Of a stretch of DNA of 64,000 nucleotides, positions 17,400-26,199 are shown piece after piece; the stretch's first letter is position 1, and each line of letters starts with the position of its first letter. The notes under the pieces were generated by a model. The model had not been told where the DNA came from, ran no database searches, and saw only the letters and a program-made list of their open reading frames with translations. The position numbers and the translations under genes were made by a program. Source of the DNA: Methyloterricola oryzae (GTDB lineage: Bacteria > Pseudomonadota > Gammaproteobacteria > Methylococcales > Methylococcaceae); contig NZ_JYNS01000017.1 in assembly GCF_000934725.1 (NCBI RefSeq), positions 1-64,000 on the forward strand, written 5' to 3'.

Positions 17400-18485
17400 T
17401 CAGCGGTTGGTCAGTTGAAGCTCGATACGGCGGTTGCGCGCCAGTGATTCACTTCCAGAGCCCGGATCGAGCGGTCTATACTCGCCAAACCCATTGGCGG
17501 AAAGCCGTTTGGCAGGAATACCTTGTTCAATCATATTTTTCACGATGGCCACGGCGCGAGCCGTGGACAATTCCCAATTGGACGGATAGCGTTCTGTGCG
17601 GATCGGTATTTGGTCGGTATGACCGTCGATACGCAACACCCAATCAATGGACCCGGGAATCCGGCTACTTAACTCGCGCAGGGTTGAAGCCAATCCAGTC
17701 AGGCTTGGAATCGCGGTCGGTTCCAACTCAGCGGAGCCGGACAAAAACAAGATATCGGTAGGGACGACAAATCGGTCGCCCACAGCCAGGACATCGTTCC
17801 GATTGCCAAGGGCCTCGCGAAGTCTTCCAAAGAAATCCGAGCGATAGCGTTCCAAACTGTTCGCTTTGGCTAACAAGGCCGTGTCCAGTTCACGGCGCAG
17901 CCCCGAAAGCTTAAGTTCGCGCGCCGACTGCAGTTGCTTTGCGGCCGCAAGCTTGGCTGCTAGCCGTGCCACCTGTTCTTGGGCCAAGCTCAGTTGTAAG
18001 TTGAGCCGGTCGGATTGTTCGTTTTCTGCGACCTGGCCTGTTGTCTGTGTCTTTAGCGCAAGCCGGATTCGTTCCGATTCTGCTGCAATCAGCTCGACCT
18101 TGGTCTCCAATTGTCGCTTAAGCACCATTAGAGCCGCGACATCCTGGTTTAGGCGCATGCGCTGAATATCCGCTCCTTCCTGTTGCGTCTTGAGTGTCTC
18201 GAGCTCATGGTCCGAAGCGGCAATCTGAAATTCCAGCCGTTCGGCTTCCGAGGCTTTCAGACGCACCTGTTCATCGCTAAGAACCAACTGGTCCGAGAGT
18301 TCCCTGATGCGCGCGCTCAGCTCCGCAAGCGCCCGGGACTTTCCGCCCAGGCTTTCGGACAGAACCGCTTGCTCAAGGGCGAAGACCATCAGAACGAACA
18401 CCATAACCATAAGCAGCGAGGTTAGGGCATCGACGAATCCAGGCCATATTTCGAGACTTCGGCTGAGCTTAGACCGAGGTCTCAT
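17400..18485 (-). CDS. MotB/OmpA-type peptidoglycan-binding stator protein
   Basis: The 361-residue protein has a short basic N-terminus, one membrane helix (about 17-40) and D19 in WPGFVDALTSLLMVMVF, at the position of the proton-binding Asp of MotB and ExbD. A long coiled-coil region (about 45-215) follows, then an OmpA-like peptidoglycan-binding domain (about 235-361) with RIDGHTDQIPI and NWELSTARA. The start codon overlaps the stop of the MotA-like gene by four bases (ATGA), so the two form a coupled pair. No flagellar genes are near. The pair resembles orphan proton-channel units of the MotAB/ZorAB type, but no ZorC, ZorD or ZorE gene is present, so a defence role is not supported. Confidence 0.82.
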   Translation of the reverse strand: MRPRSKLSRSLEIWPGFVDALTSLLMVMVFVLMVFALEQAVLSESLGGKSRALAELSARIRELSDQLVLSDEQVRLKASEAERLEFQIAASDHELETLKTQQEGADIQRMRLNQDVAALMVLKRQLETKVELIAAESERIRLALKTQTTGQVAENEQSDRLNLQLSLAQEQVARLAAKLAAAKQLQSARELKLSGLRRELDTALLAKANSLERYRSDFFGRLREALGNRNDVLAVGDRFVVPTDILFLSGSAELEPTAIPSLTGLASTLRELSSRIPGSIDWVLRIDGHTDQIPIRTERYPSNWELSTARAVAIVKNMIEQGIPAKRLSANGFGEYRPLDPGSGSESLARNRRIELQLTNR

Positions 18486-19624
18486 GCGCGGGAGCCGTCC
18501 AAGGCGACGGCAACAGTGCGTGCCAGCAAACGGAGTTCCTTGCGCAAGTCGTCCGGCAGTTGGCTTTCCCGTTTAAACTGGCTCGCAATCTGGCGTAACA
18601 CGTTTTTGAGTTCGTCTTGAACTGCGCAGCTGGTTTGGCGCTGCACTATGTCGCGCTCGAGTAGTTCATTCAGGCGTTCAAACTGCGACGCAAAGATGTC
18701 GACGCGTTCGTCGGCGTCGCGGTGGGATCGTTCCAGTTGGGACAGCGTGCGCTGCATGCGCTCCAGATTCTCTGCGGTTTGTGCGAGTAGCGCTTGAACA
18801 AAAGGGGAGACGAAGCTATCGCTTGCGGGGGCGGAAGCCGGGGCCAGGTGGGTCATGCCGGAGAGCCACTCTTCCAGTTCATTGTAAAAGCGATTCTGGG
18901 CGTGGCCGGCTTGCAGATCGAGGAAGCCGACGACTAAGGAGCTGGCTAGTCCAAAGAGTGAAGTCGAAAAGCTGGTAGCCATTCCCTTGAGAGGGTGCTG
19001 CAGGTTTTCCTTGAGCGCAGCAAAAATATTGATGGCATTCTCGCCGCTGCTGAGGGCGCCGATGATGTCCGAAACGGCGCTGATGGTAAGCAACAGCCCC
19101 CAGAAGGTTCCCAGCAAGCCCAAAAAGATGGCCAGGCTAACCAAGTAGCGGGACAGGTCGCGCGACTCTTCCAGCCGCAATTGCACACTGTCCAAGATGG
19201 TTCGCATGGAAGCGGCTGACAGGGCTGAGCGTCCTCGATCACGCCCCGCGAGCATGCGAGCCATGGGGGTCAACAAGCGTGTCTCGCCGACCGGGGCCTG
19301 GTCTGAGCTGGAACTTCGAAAAGAGGAAATCCAGTGAACCTCCCCGGACAAGATCAGGATCTGTCTTGCATTGATGGTGATTCCCGCGGCGAGCACCGTG
19401 AGGATAACGCCATTAAAAAAAGGGTTGGCTTCGAAAATTGCGAGTAAGCGTTCGCTCACCAGCAGCGCGAGTGCGCACACGCCCACAAGAAATACGCCCA
19501 TCCAAATCAGGCTGGGTGCCGGGCTGCTCATCAAGTTGCGCGTAGCGAGTGGCTTGCTGCGAGGATGCTTTTGGGCGGGCAAGACTCGTTTCTCCATAGG
19601 TGTTCGGCGAGAAGGTCCACACAT
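18482..19624 (-). CDS. MotA/TolQ/ExbB-family proton channel protein
   Basis: The 380-residue protein has membrane helices at about 37-58, 66-86, 160-185 and 215-235. They include the family block LVSLAIFLGLLGTFWGLLLTI and the following GMATSFSTSLFGLASSLVVG. After the last helix comes a C-terminal region (about 245-375) of mixed helical and coiled-coil character (LERMQRTLSQLERSHRDADERVDIF). The start at 19624 has GAGG upstream; ATGs at 19597 and 19531 are alternatives. It is coupled to the MotB/OmpA-type gene. The pair probably forms a proton-driven envelope motor unit, whose target is unknown. Confidence 0.82.
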   Translation of the reverse strand: MCGPSRRTPMEKRVLPAQKHPRSKPLATRNLMSSPAPSLIWMGVFLVGVCALALLVSERLLAIFEANPFFNGVILTVLAAGITINARQILILSGEVHWISSFRSSSSDQAPVGETRLLTPMARMLAGRDRGRSALSAASMRTILDSVQLRLEESRDLSRYLVSLAIFLGLLGTFWGLLLTISAVSDIIGALSSGENAINIFAALKENLQHPLKGMATSFSTSLFGLASSLVVGFLDLQAGHAQNRFYNELEEWLSGMTHLAPASAPASDSFVSPFVQALLAQTAENLERMQRTLSQLERSHRDADERVDIFASQFERLNELLERDIVQRQTSCAVQDELKNVLRQIASQFKRESQLPDDLRKELRLLARTVAVALDGSRA

Positions 19625-20051
19625 TGAACCAGCGCCTCACCCAGAGCAGGACCTTTGGGCGTATGGCGGGACACGGGCGGGATGTCTCCCATGCCTTAAT
19701 CAAATGATGTGCCAGGGCGGCAGACGTCATTTCCCCTGGGGTCCCTACGTGGGCCCGCGGCTGCCCGCTGCGTGTCGTGTTGCCCCGCGATCAGGTGTGG
19801 TGGCGGGCTGCTTGCTGGACAACAATAGCTTGCGGGGGGTGCCGCCATGGCACCGTCCAGTCCGCACCCGCTCCATTCGATCGATTGGTCGGAATTTCAG
19901 CAGCAATCCAGCAATTTGATGCTGAGGCACCAGGGTTCTGCTCCCGGTTCAACACTTCCAACGTTCTGACGGTCGATCATTCAGGCATAGATCGCCATAA
20001 GTCGACACAACTCGTTGAAAGTCCATCGTTTAAATTCAGTAATGCAGGCGA
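19625..20051. other. Divergent intergenic region
   Basis: About 430 bases separate the MotA-like gene (minus) from the DUF1549 gene (plus). No coding frame here resembles a protein. It should hold the minus-strand promoter and upstream activator sites for the sigma-54 promoter at 20052. Confidence 0.45.
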
Positions 20052-20067
20052 AGGCACGTCTCTTGCC
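20052..20067 (+). promoter_or_regulatory. Sigma-54 promoter upstream of the DUF1549 operon
   Basis: AGGCACGTCTCTTGCC has GGCACG, a four-base spacer and TTGC, with ten bases between GG and GC. It is intergenic and about 114 bases before the start codon at 20181. Confidence 0.8.
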
Positions 20068-20180
20068 TTAGTCCATTGTGTTACGCCTCCCTGGATTGGG
20101 GCCGGAGTTTCCGCTATCGGCGGTAATCCTCCGGACTCAGGGGTATTGGATGGGTTCAAGCAGAATGCGGAACTGAATCG

Positions 20181-22757
20181 ATGAAAACGAAAAAACATAT
20201 TCTCGTGTTATTAGGGCTGGCCGCTGCCGTCTCTGCTGAGGAGAAATCCCCGGCCGAGGCAGCCAGGGCCATAAATGAGTGGCAGCAGGTCATAGGCGCC
20301 ACAGGTGTCAATAAGCCGGCCGAATCGGCCAAGGTGAGCACCGATGCAGACAAGGCCATTGAGGCCTGGCAACAAAGTGTTGGTGCGGATCTGCAGACGG
20401 CGCAAGTGGCGGCTAAGCCGATATCGGATGTCGATAAGGCCGCTGCCGAGTGGCAGCAGAAGATCGGCAGCGAAGGCAAGCCTTCGCAGTCCGGTGCATC
20501 ATCGGAGAAGGCTGCAGAGGTTGCCAGTAGTTCGCCAGCCCCGGCTTCCGGCGAGGTCAAGCCGGCCGCGACCAAATTGTGGTCCTGGCAGCCCGTGGTC
20601 CGGCCCGAAGTTCCGCAGGTTCAGCAGAAGGACTGGGTCCGCACGCCGATAGATGCGTTTATCCTCGCCAAGCTTGAAGAGAAAGGGCTCAAGCCATCAA
20701 AGGAAGCGGACAGGGCTTCCCTCATTCGCCGAGTGACTCTTGACCTTTGGGGAATTATTCCGACTCCGGAAGAGGTCAATGCCTTCGTCAACGACCAGTC
20801 CCCGGACGCTTATGAAAAACTGGTCGACCGACTCTTGGCTTCGCCACGCTACGGAGAGCGCCAGGCCCGCCATTGGCTGGATCTCGCCCGTTATGCCGAC
20901 AGCGCTGGTTTCCAGAACGACAACACCCGTCCAAACATGTGGCGTTACAGGGATTACGTCATCAAGGCTTTCAACGATGACAAGCCTTACAGCCGTTTCA
21001 TTCAGGAGCAAATCGCCGGGGACGAAATCGATCCAAACAATCAGGAGACCCTGGTCGCCACAGGATTCCTGGCTAACTACCCGGACAACTCTAATTCCCG
21101 TGATTTGGTGCAGCGCAAATACCAGATAACCACCGACATCGTGGATACGGTGAGTACCGCCATCCTGGGATCAAGTTTCCAGTGCGCCCGATGCCATAAC
21201 CACAAGACCGACAAATTCACGCAGAAGGACTACTACTCGCTCCAGGCCTTCTTTGCAAACACCAGTTTCGACGAAAAGATCCCCGTCAAGCTGAAAGGCG
21301 AAGTCGATCTGAAGTACGAGGCTGACAAGGCCAAATATGACGAAATCGTCAAGGAAATTAAAGACAAGCAGAAAGCCATTCTGGCCCCGGTCTACGAGAA
21401 AGCGGTGAAGTATCAGAAAGAGCGTTATCTGACCGATAGCCGTGAATCACTGTTCAAGGCGCAGGATCAGTGGTCGCCACACGACCGCTGGGTCAACCAT
21501 CGTTGGAAAAGTGTGACGTCGGATGATGAGTTCTCCCAGTATCTGCGCGAGACCATTGACAAGAACAGCCCTGTCTACGACCCGGAAAGCCGTGACCGTT
21601 GGGAAGCGTATAAGGAATTGACGGAAGAGTTAAAAAAATTCGAGAAGCAGAAGCCGAAGAACTCGAACACCTTCACGGCCGCAACTGAGTTGGGTCATGC
21701 TGATGCACCGCCCACCTTCGTGTTTTTTGGCGGCAATCATGAGCGCCCCCTAGACGAGGTTCAGCCGGCGTTTCCAGCGCAGATTACCGACGAGAAACCG
21801 GCAATAATCCCGACGGCTAATTCATCAGGCCGCCGGACTGCCCTGGCCAACTGGCTGACCAGCGAGAAGAACCCACTCACTGCCCGCGTCTTTTCCAACC
21901 GGGTTTGGAACAACCTGTTCGGCACCGGCATCGTCCGTACCGTGAGCGATTTCGGCAAGGCGGGCGACAAGCCAATCAACCAGGCGCTGCTGGACTTTCT
22001 TGCGGATGATTTCGTCAAGCAGGGCTGGAGCGTCAAGCAACTGCACCGGGAACTCGTCTTGTCGAGCACCTACCGCCAGGCCTCCGAGCCAAGAGAGGAT
22101 GTTGCCAAAGCGGACCCCCAAAACCAGCTTCTCGCGGTGTTCCCGCGTAAGCGCATGGAAGCCGAAGAGATTCGCGATTCCTTGCTGGCGGCGTCCGGCC
22201 GTTTGGATAACAAGATCGGCGGACCCAGCGTTTACGCGCCGCTGCCAACCGGACTTGAGGCAGGAAACCTATGGGCTGCCGATAAGGCCGACCAGGAACC
22301 CTACCGACGCAGCCTGTACATCTTCACCCGGCGCAGCGTGCCATACCCGCTCTTGGAGACCTTCGATATGGCCTCGGCTCAGCAAGTGCACAGCAAGCGC
22401 GACGTGACGACTACTCCGCTTCAGGCACTGACTCTTTACAACAACGATCAGGTCTTTCAGTGGTCACAGGCGCTGGCCGGGCGGGTGATCAACGAGGCGG
22501 GTAAGGATGAGGCCGCGCAATTGGAGCGTTTGTACGAAATCCTGTTCGGGCGCAAACCCGACGAGGAGGAAAAGTCCACGTTGCTGTCCTTCTTGAACAA
22601 CCACGAAAAGGGGCTTCTGGAGAAGTCTGTCGATGGAAAGTTCGCATTGGCGGTGCCCACGGGGGTGCCCAGGGTCGAAAACCCCCTGCGTGCTGCCGCC
22701 TTCGTCGATCTGGTGCACACCGTGGCCAACTCCAACGACTTTGTTTATCGCTTCTAG
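20181..22757 (+). CDS. Exported DUF1549/DUF1553 protein with WQQ repeats
   Basis: The 858-residue protein has a signal peptide (about 1-20). Three related repeats follow, with cores AINEWQQVIGA (30-40), AIEAWQQSVGA (59-69) and AAAEWQQKIGS (87-97), spaced about 28 residues apart. Then come DUF1549 (about 150-355) with TPIDAFILAKLEEKGL, ARHWLDLARYADSAGF and a possible heme motif CARCH (335-339), and DUF1553 (about 555-830) with RTALANWLTSEKNPLTARVFSNRVW. Such proteins are best known from planctomycetes, usually with an N-terminal cytochrome c domain; here the WQQ repeats take its place. It is followed by a DUF1501 gene, the usual partner. The biochemical role is unknown. Confidence 0.85.
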   Translation: MKTKKHILVLLGLAAAVSAEEKSPAEAARAINEWQQVIGATGVNKPAESAKVSTDADKAIEAWQQSVGADLQTAQVAAKPISDVDKAAAEWQQKIGSEGKPSQSGASSEKAAEVASSSPAPASGEVKPAATKLWSWQPVVRPEVPQVQQKDWVRTPIDAFILAKLEEKGLKPSKEADRASLIRRVTLDLWGIIPTPEEVNAFVNDQSPDAYEKLVDRLLASPRYGERQARHWLDLARYADSAGFQNDNTRPNMWRYRDYVIKAFNDDKPYSRFIQEQIAGDEIDPNNQETLVATGFLANYPDNSNSRDLVQRKYQITTDIVDTVSTAILGSSFQCARCHNHKTDKFTQKDYYSLQAFFANTSFDEKIPVKLKGEVDLKYEADKAKYDEIVKEIKDKQKAILAPVYEKAVKYQKERYLTDSRESLFKAQDQWSPHDRWVNHRWKSVTSDDEFSQYLRETIDKNSPVYDPESRDRWEAYKELTEELKKFEKQKPKNSNTFTAATELGHADAPPTFVFFGGNHERPLDEVQPAFPAQITDEKPAIIPTANSSGRRTALANWLTSEKNPLTARVFSNRVWNNLFGTGIVRTVSDFGKAGDKPINQALLDFLADDFVKQGWSVKQLHRELVLSSTYRQASEPREDVAKADPQNQLLAVFPRKRMEAEEIRDSLLAASGRLDNKIGGPSVYAPLPTGLEAGNLWAADKADQEPYRRSLYIFTRRSVPYPLLETFDMASAQQVHSKRDVTTTPLQALTLYNNDQVFQWSQALAGRVINEAGKDEAAQLERLYEILFGRKPDEEEKSTLLSFLNNHEKGLLEKSVDGKFALAVPTGVPRVENPLRAAAFVDLVHTVANSNDFVYRF

Positions 22758-22791
22758 CCGCAACCCATTGAACATCGAGAGGACAACATAA

Positions 22792-24228
22792 ATGAAACAA
22801 TCGCGCAGACAGTTTTTGATGACTACCGGTGTCGGCATAGGTGGATTCGCCGTTAGCGGTCTCCTGCCGGGTGGCGGCATCATTTCTTCAGTGCTGGCGG
22901 CCGACGTTGTCGATCCACTGGCGCCGAAGCAACCGCACTTCCCCGCAAAGATCAAGTCGGTGATCTGGCTACACCAAGATGGCGCTCCGAGTACGCTCGA
23001 CCTGTTTGACTACAAGCCGGAGTTGGTCAAACGCGCAGGTCAGGAGGTACCAGCTTCATTTCTCAAGGGTATCAAAACGAGCACCCAGGGCGGTGTAGGC
23101 AAGCTGTTCGCGTCTAATCGCACTTGGAAGCAGTATGGCGAGAGCGGAGCCTGGTTCTCGGACCTGGTTCCGAACATTGCGCAGCACGCGGATAAGATTG
23201 CCTTCATAAAATCGAGTACGACCGTAGGTGCAACCCATGACATCTCAATTCTGAAGTTGAACACTGGCGACTTGCAGCCAGGCCGTCCATCTTTGGGTGC
23301 TTGGATCACCTATGCACTGGGTTCGGCAAATCCGGACCTGCCACCCTATGTCGTGCTGTATAACGGGAAGAAGGAACCTACTGGGGGCTCCGTGAACTGG
23401 AGTTCCGGCTTTCTCCCGGCCGTATATCAGGGCACTGCCTTTCGGCCCGGTCCTGTACCGATCCTTAATGTAGAACGCCCCGAGTTGGTAGGGGCGGGTC
23501 AGCAGCGCGAGAACCTGGATCTTTTGGCGCGGCTGAATCGCCACCAGGCGTCGCAACATCCCGAAGACACTGAGCTTCAGGCGCGCCTGAATTCATACGA
23601 ACTGGCGTATCGCATGGAGACCTCGGCACCAGAGGCGGTCAATTTAAACAAGGAAAGCGATGCAACCAAGGCGCTGTATGGATTGGACAACGAAGCGACC
23701 AAGGCTTATGGCACCAACTTGCTGCGTGCGCGGCGCCTGGTAGAACGCGGCGTACGCTTTATCCAGGTGGTCACAGGACCTCAGGACATTAAGGGCCAAG
23801 AGCGCAATTGGGATGCCCATGAAGACTTGGAGGACAATCATGGCACACACGCCCGCTCCGTGGACAAGCCCATCGCGGGTCTGCTTGCCGATTTGGAAGC
23901 GCGCGGCCTACTGGAGACCACTCTGGTGGTTTGGACCTCTGAATTCGGACGGACGCCGTACGGTCAGAGCGGCAATGGCCGGGATCACAACCCCTGGGGC
24001 TATACGCAATGGCTGGCGGGCGGCGGTGTCAAGGCGGGCTATACGTTTGGTGAAACAGATGAATTGGGCTTGCAGTCTCAAGGCAAGAAGGTGGACACCT
24101 ACGACTTGCATGCGACCGTGCTGCAACTGTTTGGACTTGATCATCTAAAGACCATCTACATGCAGAAGGGCCGTGCCGAGCGTCCGACGGTGGTCTACGG
24201 CGAGGTGGTGAAGGAATTGCTGGTCTGA
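22792..24228 (+). CDS. Tat-exported DUF1501 protein
   Basis: The 478-residue protein begins with a twin-arginine signal (SRRQFLMTTGVGIGGFAVSGL). The DUF1501 domain fills the rest, with IWLHQDGAPSTLDLFDYKPEL near the start, then the metal-site-like NHGTHARSVDKP and LVVWTSEFGRTP..GRDHNPWGY typical of this alkaline-phosphatase-related fold. It starts 34 bases after the DUF1549 gene with GAGAGG upstream, so the two are co-transcribed. Paired DUF1549/DUF1553 and DUF1501 genes are widespread in planctomycetes but rarer in Gammaproteobacteria. The substrate is unknown. Export through Tat implies folding or cofactor loading in the cytoplasm, and a tatA-like gene exists at 60626. Confidence 0.88.
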   Translation: MKQSRRQFLMTTGVGIGGFAVSGLLPGGGIISSVLAADVVDPLAPKQPHFPAKIKSVIWLHQDGAPSTLDLFDYKPELVKRAGQEVPASFLKGIKTSTQGGVGKLFASNRTWKQYGESGAWFSDLVPNIAQHADKIAFIKSSTTVGATHDISILKLNTGDLQPGRPSLGAWITYALGSANPDLPPYVVLYNGKKEPTGGSVNWSSGFLPAVYQGTAFRPGPVPILNVERPELVGAGQQRENLDLLARLNRHQASQHPEDTELQARLNSYELAYRMETSAPEAVNLNKESDATKALYGLDNEATKAYGTNLLRARRLVERGVRFIQVVTGPQDIKGQERNWDAHEDLEDNHGTHARSVDKPIAGLLADLEARGLLETTLVVWTSEFGRTPYGQSGNGRDHNPWGYTQWLAGGGVKAGYTFGETDELGLQSQGKKVDTYDLHATVLQLFGLDHLKTIYMQKGRAERPTVVYGEVVKELLV

Positions 24229-24461
24229 CTTAATCACCACTGCGCAGGGTGATCCCAAAGGACCCGGCGGACAGGATGTCTTCCCGGTCCATTCCCCTGC
24301 CACAAAGGATGTTGCCTGGGACCGCCGCTTGGCGGCCCGGGGGCCTCGTGCTGCTTGTGGCTATCGGCTGAATTTTAGGGGCACCGTCGCGTCCATAACC
24401 GGCGCGAACGGTCTCCTGCTGTTACTGACGGGGCAAAGTCCCTGGTCCATAGGTTTTCTCG
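24229..24461. other. Intergenic gap between DUF1501 and cytochrome genes
   Basis: About 230 bases without a gene. A CCGCC-gctt-GGCGG hairpin lies near 24325. No convincing sigma-54 or sigma-70 promoter was seen, so the cytochrome operon may depend on read-through. Confidence 0.35.
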
Positions 24462-24842
24462 ATGTTCAAGACCATCATTGTTACCAGCTTGTTCTTTGGG
24501 CTGGCAAGCCTCGCCGGGCCGGCCAGAGCGGAAGTTGACGAGGATTTCATGCAGACGGTGGAAGACACCCACAAGAGCCTGACGTCCAACCTGACCTTGC
24601 AGAACGCGGAGTCCTCAAACACGGATGCCAACCTCCTGGCCGGCTATTTCGCAGAGATCGAAGAATTCTTTGTGAAGAAGGGTGATGCCCAGGACGGAGT
24701 CGATCTCGCCCACAAGAGCCGTGAACTTGTGGCGGCCATTCAGCAGACAATTGCAATCAACGATTTCGGCACGGCGGTTCAGACTTCCGCGGAGCTTGGA
24801 CGTACCTGCAAAGCCTGCCACAAGCTCTATCACGACGACTGA
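24462..24842 (+). CDS. Small exported c-type cytochrome (class II-like)
   Basis: The 126-residue precursor has a signal peptide ending at GPARA (about residue 23). Its only heme site, CKACH (116-120), lies close to the C-terminus as in class II cytochromes. The helical body is acidic. Its stop codon is directly followed by the diheme cytochrome gene, whose likely GTG start is seven bases on. It probably passes electrons to or from that protein in the periplasm. It has little similarity to the two cytochrome c' paralogues in the window apart from heme position. Confidence 0.82.
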   Translation: MFKTIIVTSLFFGLASLAGPARAEVDEDFMQTVEDTHKSLTSNLTLQNAESSNTDANLLAGYFAEIEEFFVKKGDAQDGVDLAHKSRELVAAIQQTIAINDFGTAVQTSAELGRTCKACHKLYHDD

Positions 24843-24848
24843 TTGACC

Positions 24849-25508
24849 GTGAAGCTGAATACGATCGCGGCGCTGATGGCGCTCGCCGGGATTTGCTCGG
24901 TCGGCGTCGCCGCAGAATTGGCGGAGGATCCAGAAGCAATCCGGTTGCGGATCGGCACTGGGGATCCTGTCGCTGGGAAGGCCAAGTCGGAATCCGAGTT
25001 GTGCCAGGGATGTCATGGTGAAGAAGGCGTGAGCAATGTGGTTGGGGTTCCAAACCTGGCAGCCCAGTTCGCCCCCTATTTGATTAAGCAGTTGTCGGAC
25101 TTTCGGACTCAGTCGCGACGCCACCGAATCATGAACGCCATGGCAGAGGGCCTGTCTGAGACCGATTTGCCCGACATCGCGGCGTACTTTGCGAGCCGTT
25201 CCAGGCCCAAGGAGGATGGCGCGGGTGGCCCCGACGCCAATGCCAAAGACCTGTTCCTCTATGGAGATGTGGAGCGGAACCTTGACGCTTGCGCCAGTTG
25301 CCATGAATCGGATGCCCGTGGCCGAGTCTCCCGTGGTGTTGCCTATCCAGCTTTGGCTGGACAACAGAGCGGCTACCTGCGTGTTCAGTTACTGAACTGG
25401 AAGGCCGGGATACGCAACAACAGCCCACAAGGAGTGATGAATCGTGTTGCCAGTCAGCTCACTGAAGCCGAGATTTCAGAGTTGGCCAACTATCTGTCGG
25501 GACTTTAG
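24849..25508 (+). CDS. Diheme cytochrome c (c4-like)
   Basis: The likely start is GTG at 24849; a TTG at 24843 is possible and immediately follows the previous stop. The 219-residue product has a signal peptide (about 1-22) and two class I heme sites, CQGCH (52-56) and CASCH (148-152), in two repeated domains. LAAQFAPYLIKQLSDFRTQSR and LAGQQSGYLRVQLLNWKAGIR occupy matching positions, as in cytochrome c4. Each domain ends with an AxYxxxLS-like helix. Such proteins carry electrons to terminal oxidases or periplasmic enzymes. It sits between a small cytochrome gene and a peroxiredoxin gene, suggesting a respiratory or peroxide-linked electron route. Confidence 0.87.
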   Translation: MKLNTIAALMALAGICSVGVAAELAEDPEAIRLRIGTGDPVAGKAKSESELCQGCHGEEGVSNVVGVPNLAAQFAPYLIKQLSDFRTQSRRHRIMNAMAEGLSETDLPDIAAYFASRSRPKEDGAGGPDANAKDLFLYGDVERNLDACASCHESDARGRVSRGVAYPALAGQQSGYLRVQLLNWKAGIRNNSPQGVMNRVASQLTEAEISELANYLSGL

Positions 25509-25555
25509 CTTGATTCGCGAGTTACCCCCTAAATTTTCAAACCGAAGGAGATACC

Positions 25556-26137
25556 ATGAGACGTCTAGTTCTGGCCGGAATCGTAGCCGGCATTTTTAGC
25601 CAATCGGGGCAAGCGGCGCTCAAGGAGGGCGATGCAGCGCCAGATTTCAGCACTCTGGCCTCCCTGGCAGGGAAGGCCTTCGACTATTCCCTGAAAGATT
25701 CCCTCAAACACGGACCTGTCGTTGTTTATTTCTATCCGTCGGCATTTACCGGCGGGTGCAATATCCAGGCGCACACGTTTGCCGTCAATCACGAAAAGTT
25801 CACCGCGGCGGGCGCCAGCATCATCGGCGTCTCGCTGGATAGTATCGCCCGGCTGAACGACTTCTCCGCCGATCCGCAGTACTGCGCAGGGAAAGTGGCA
25901 GTTGCCTCAGACCCCGACGGAAAAATCGCAAGGTCCTACGACCTTTCCGTTCGTGACGCAGCGCCCGGCAAGAAAGACAGCCGTGGGGTGGACATTGACC
26001 ATGGCTTTGCCGAGCGCACCACGTTCATTGTCAAGTCGGATGGAAAAATTGCTGCGACTCTGGGTGGTCTGAAGCCCGCAGAGAACGTCGAGAAGTCCTT
26101 GGAGATCGTGCAGGCGTTAAGCGCAAAGAAGCCTTAA
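25556..26137 (+). CDS. Exported peroxiredoxin (AhpC/TSA family)
   Basis: The 193-residue protein has a short signal peptide (LVLAGIVAGIFSQSGQA) and a peroxiredoxin fold. The active-site loop VVYFYPSAFTGGCNIQAHTF has the peroxidatic Cys in a GGC context. The downstream GVDIDHGFAERTTFIVKSDGKI strand matches Bcp-type enzymes, and a second Cys in YCAGKV could act as resolving Cys. A good ribosome-binding site (AAGGAG) precedes the ATG. It is the third gene in a cytochrome operon. Its reductant is not obvious; the DsbD-like pathway or the neighbouring cytochromes are candidates. Confidence 0.85.
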   Translation: MRRLVLAGIVAGIFSQSGQAALKEGDAAPDFSTLASLAGKAFDYSLKDSLKHGPVVVYFYPSAFTGGCNIQAHTFAVNHEKFTAAGASIIGVSLDSIARLNDFSADPQYCAGKVAVASDPDGKIARSYDLSVRDAAPGKKDSRGVDIDHGFAERTTFIVKSDGKIAATLGGLKPAENVEKSLEIVQALSAKKP

Positions 26138-26199
26138 TCGGCAACTGCAGATTCTTGCCGTGGGTATGACCCAATTCGACCAATTTGGAGTAGCACTTG

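Noticed and set aside
17400-19624. Zorya-type phage defence system
   Set aside because: Only a MotA/MotB-like pair is present. No ZorC, ZorD or ZorE gene is adjacent, and the surrounding genes are redox and envelope functions.
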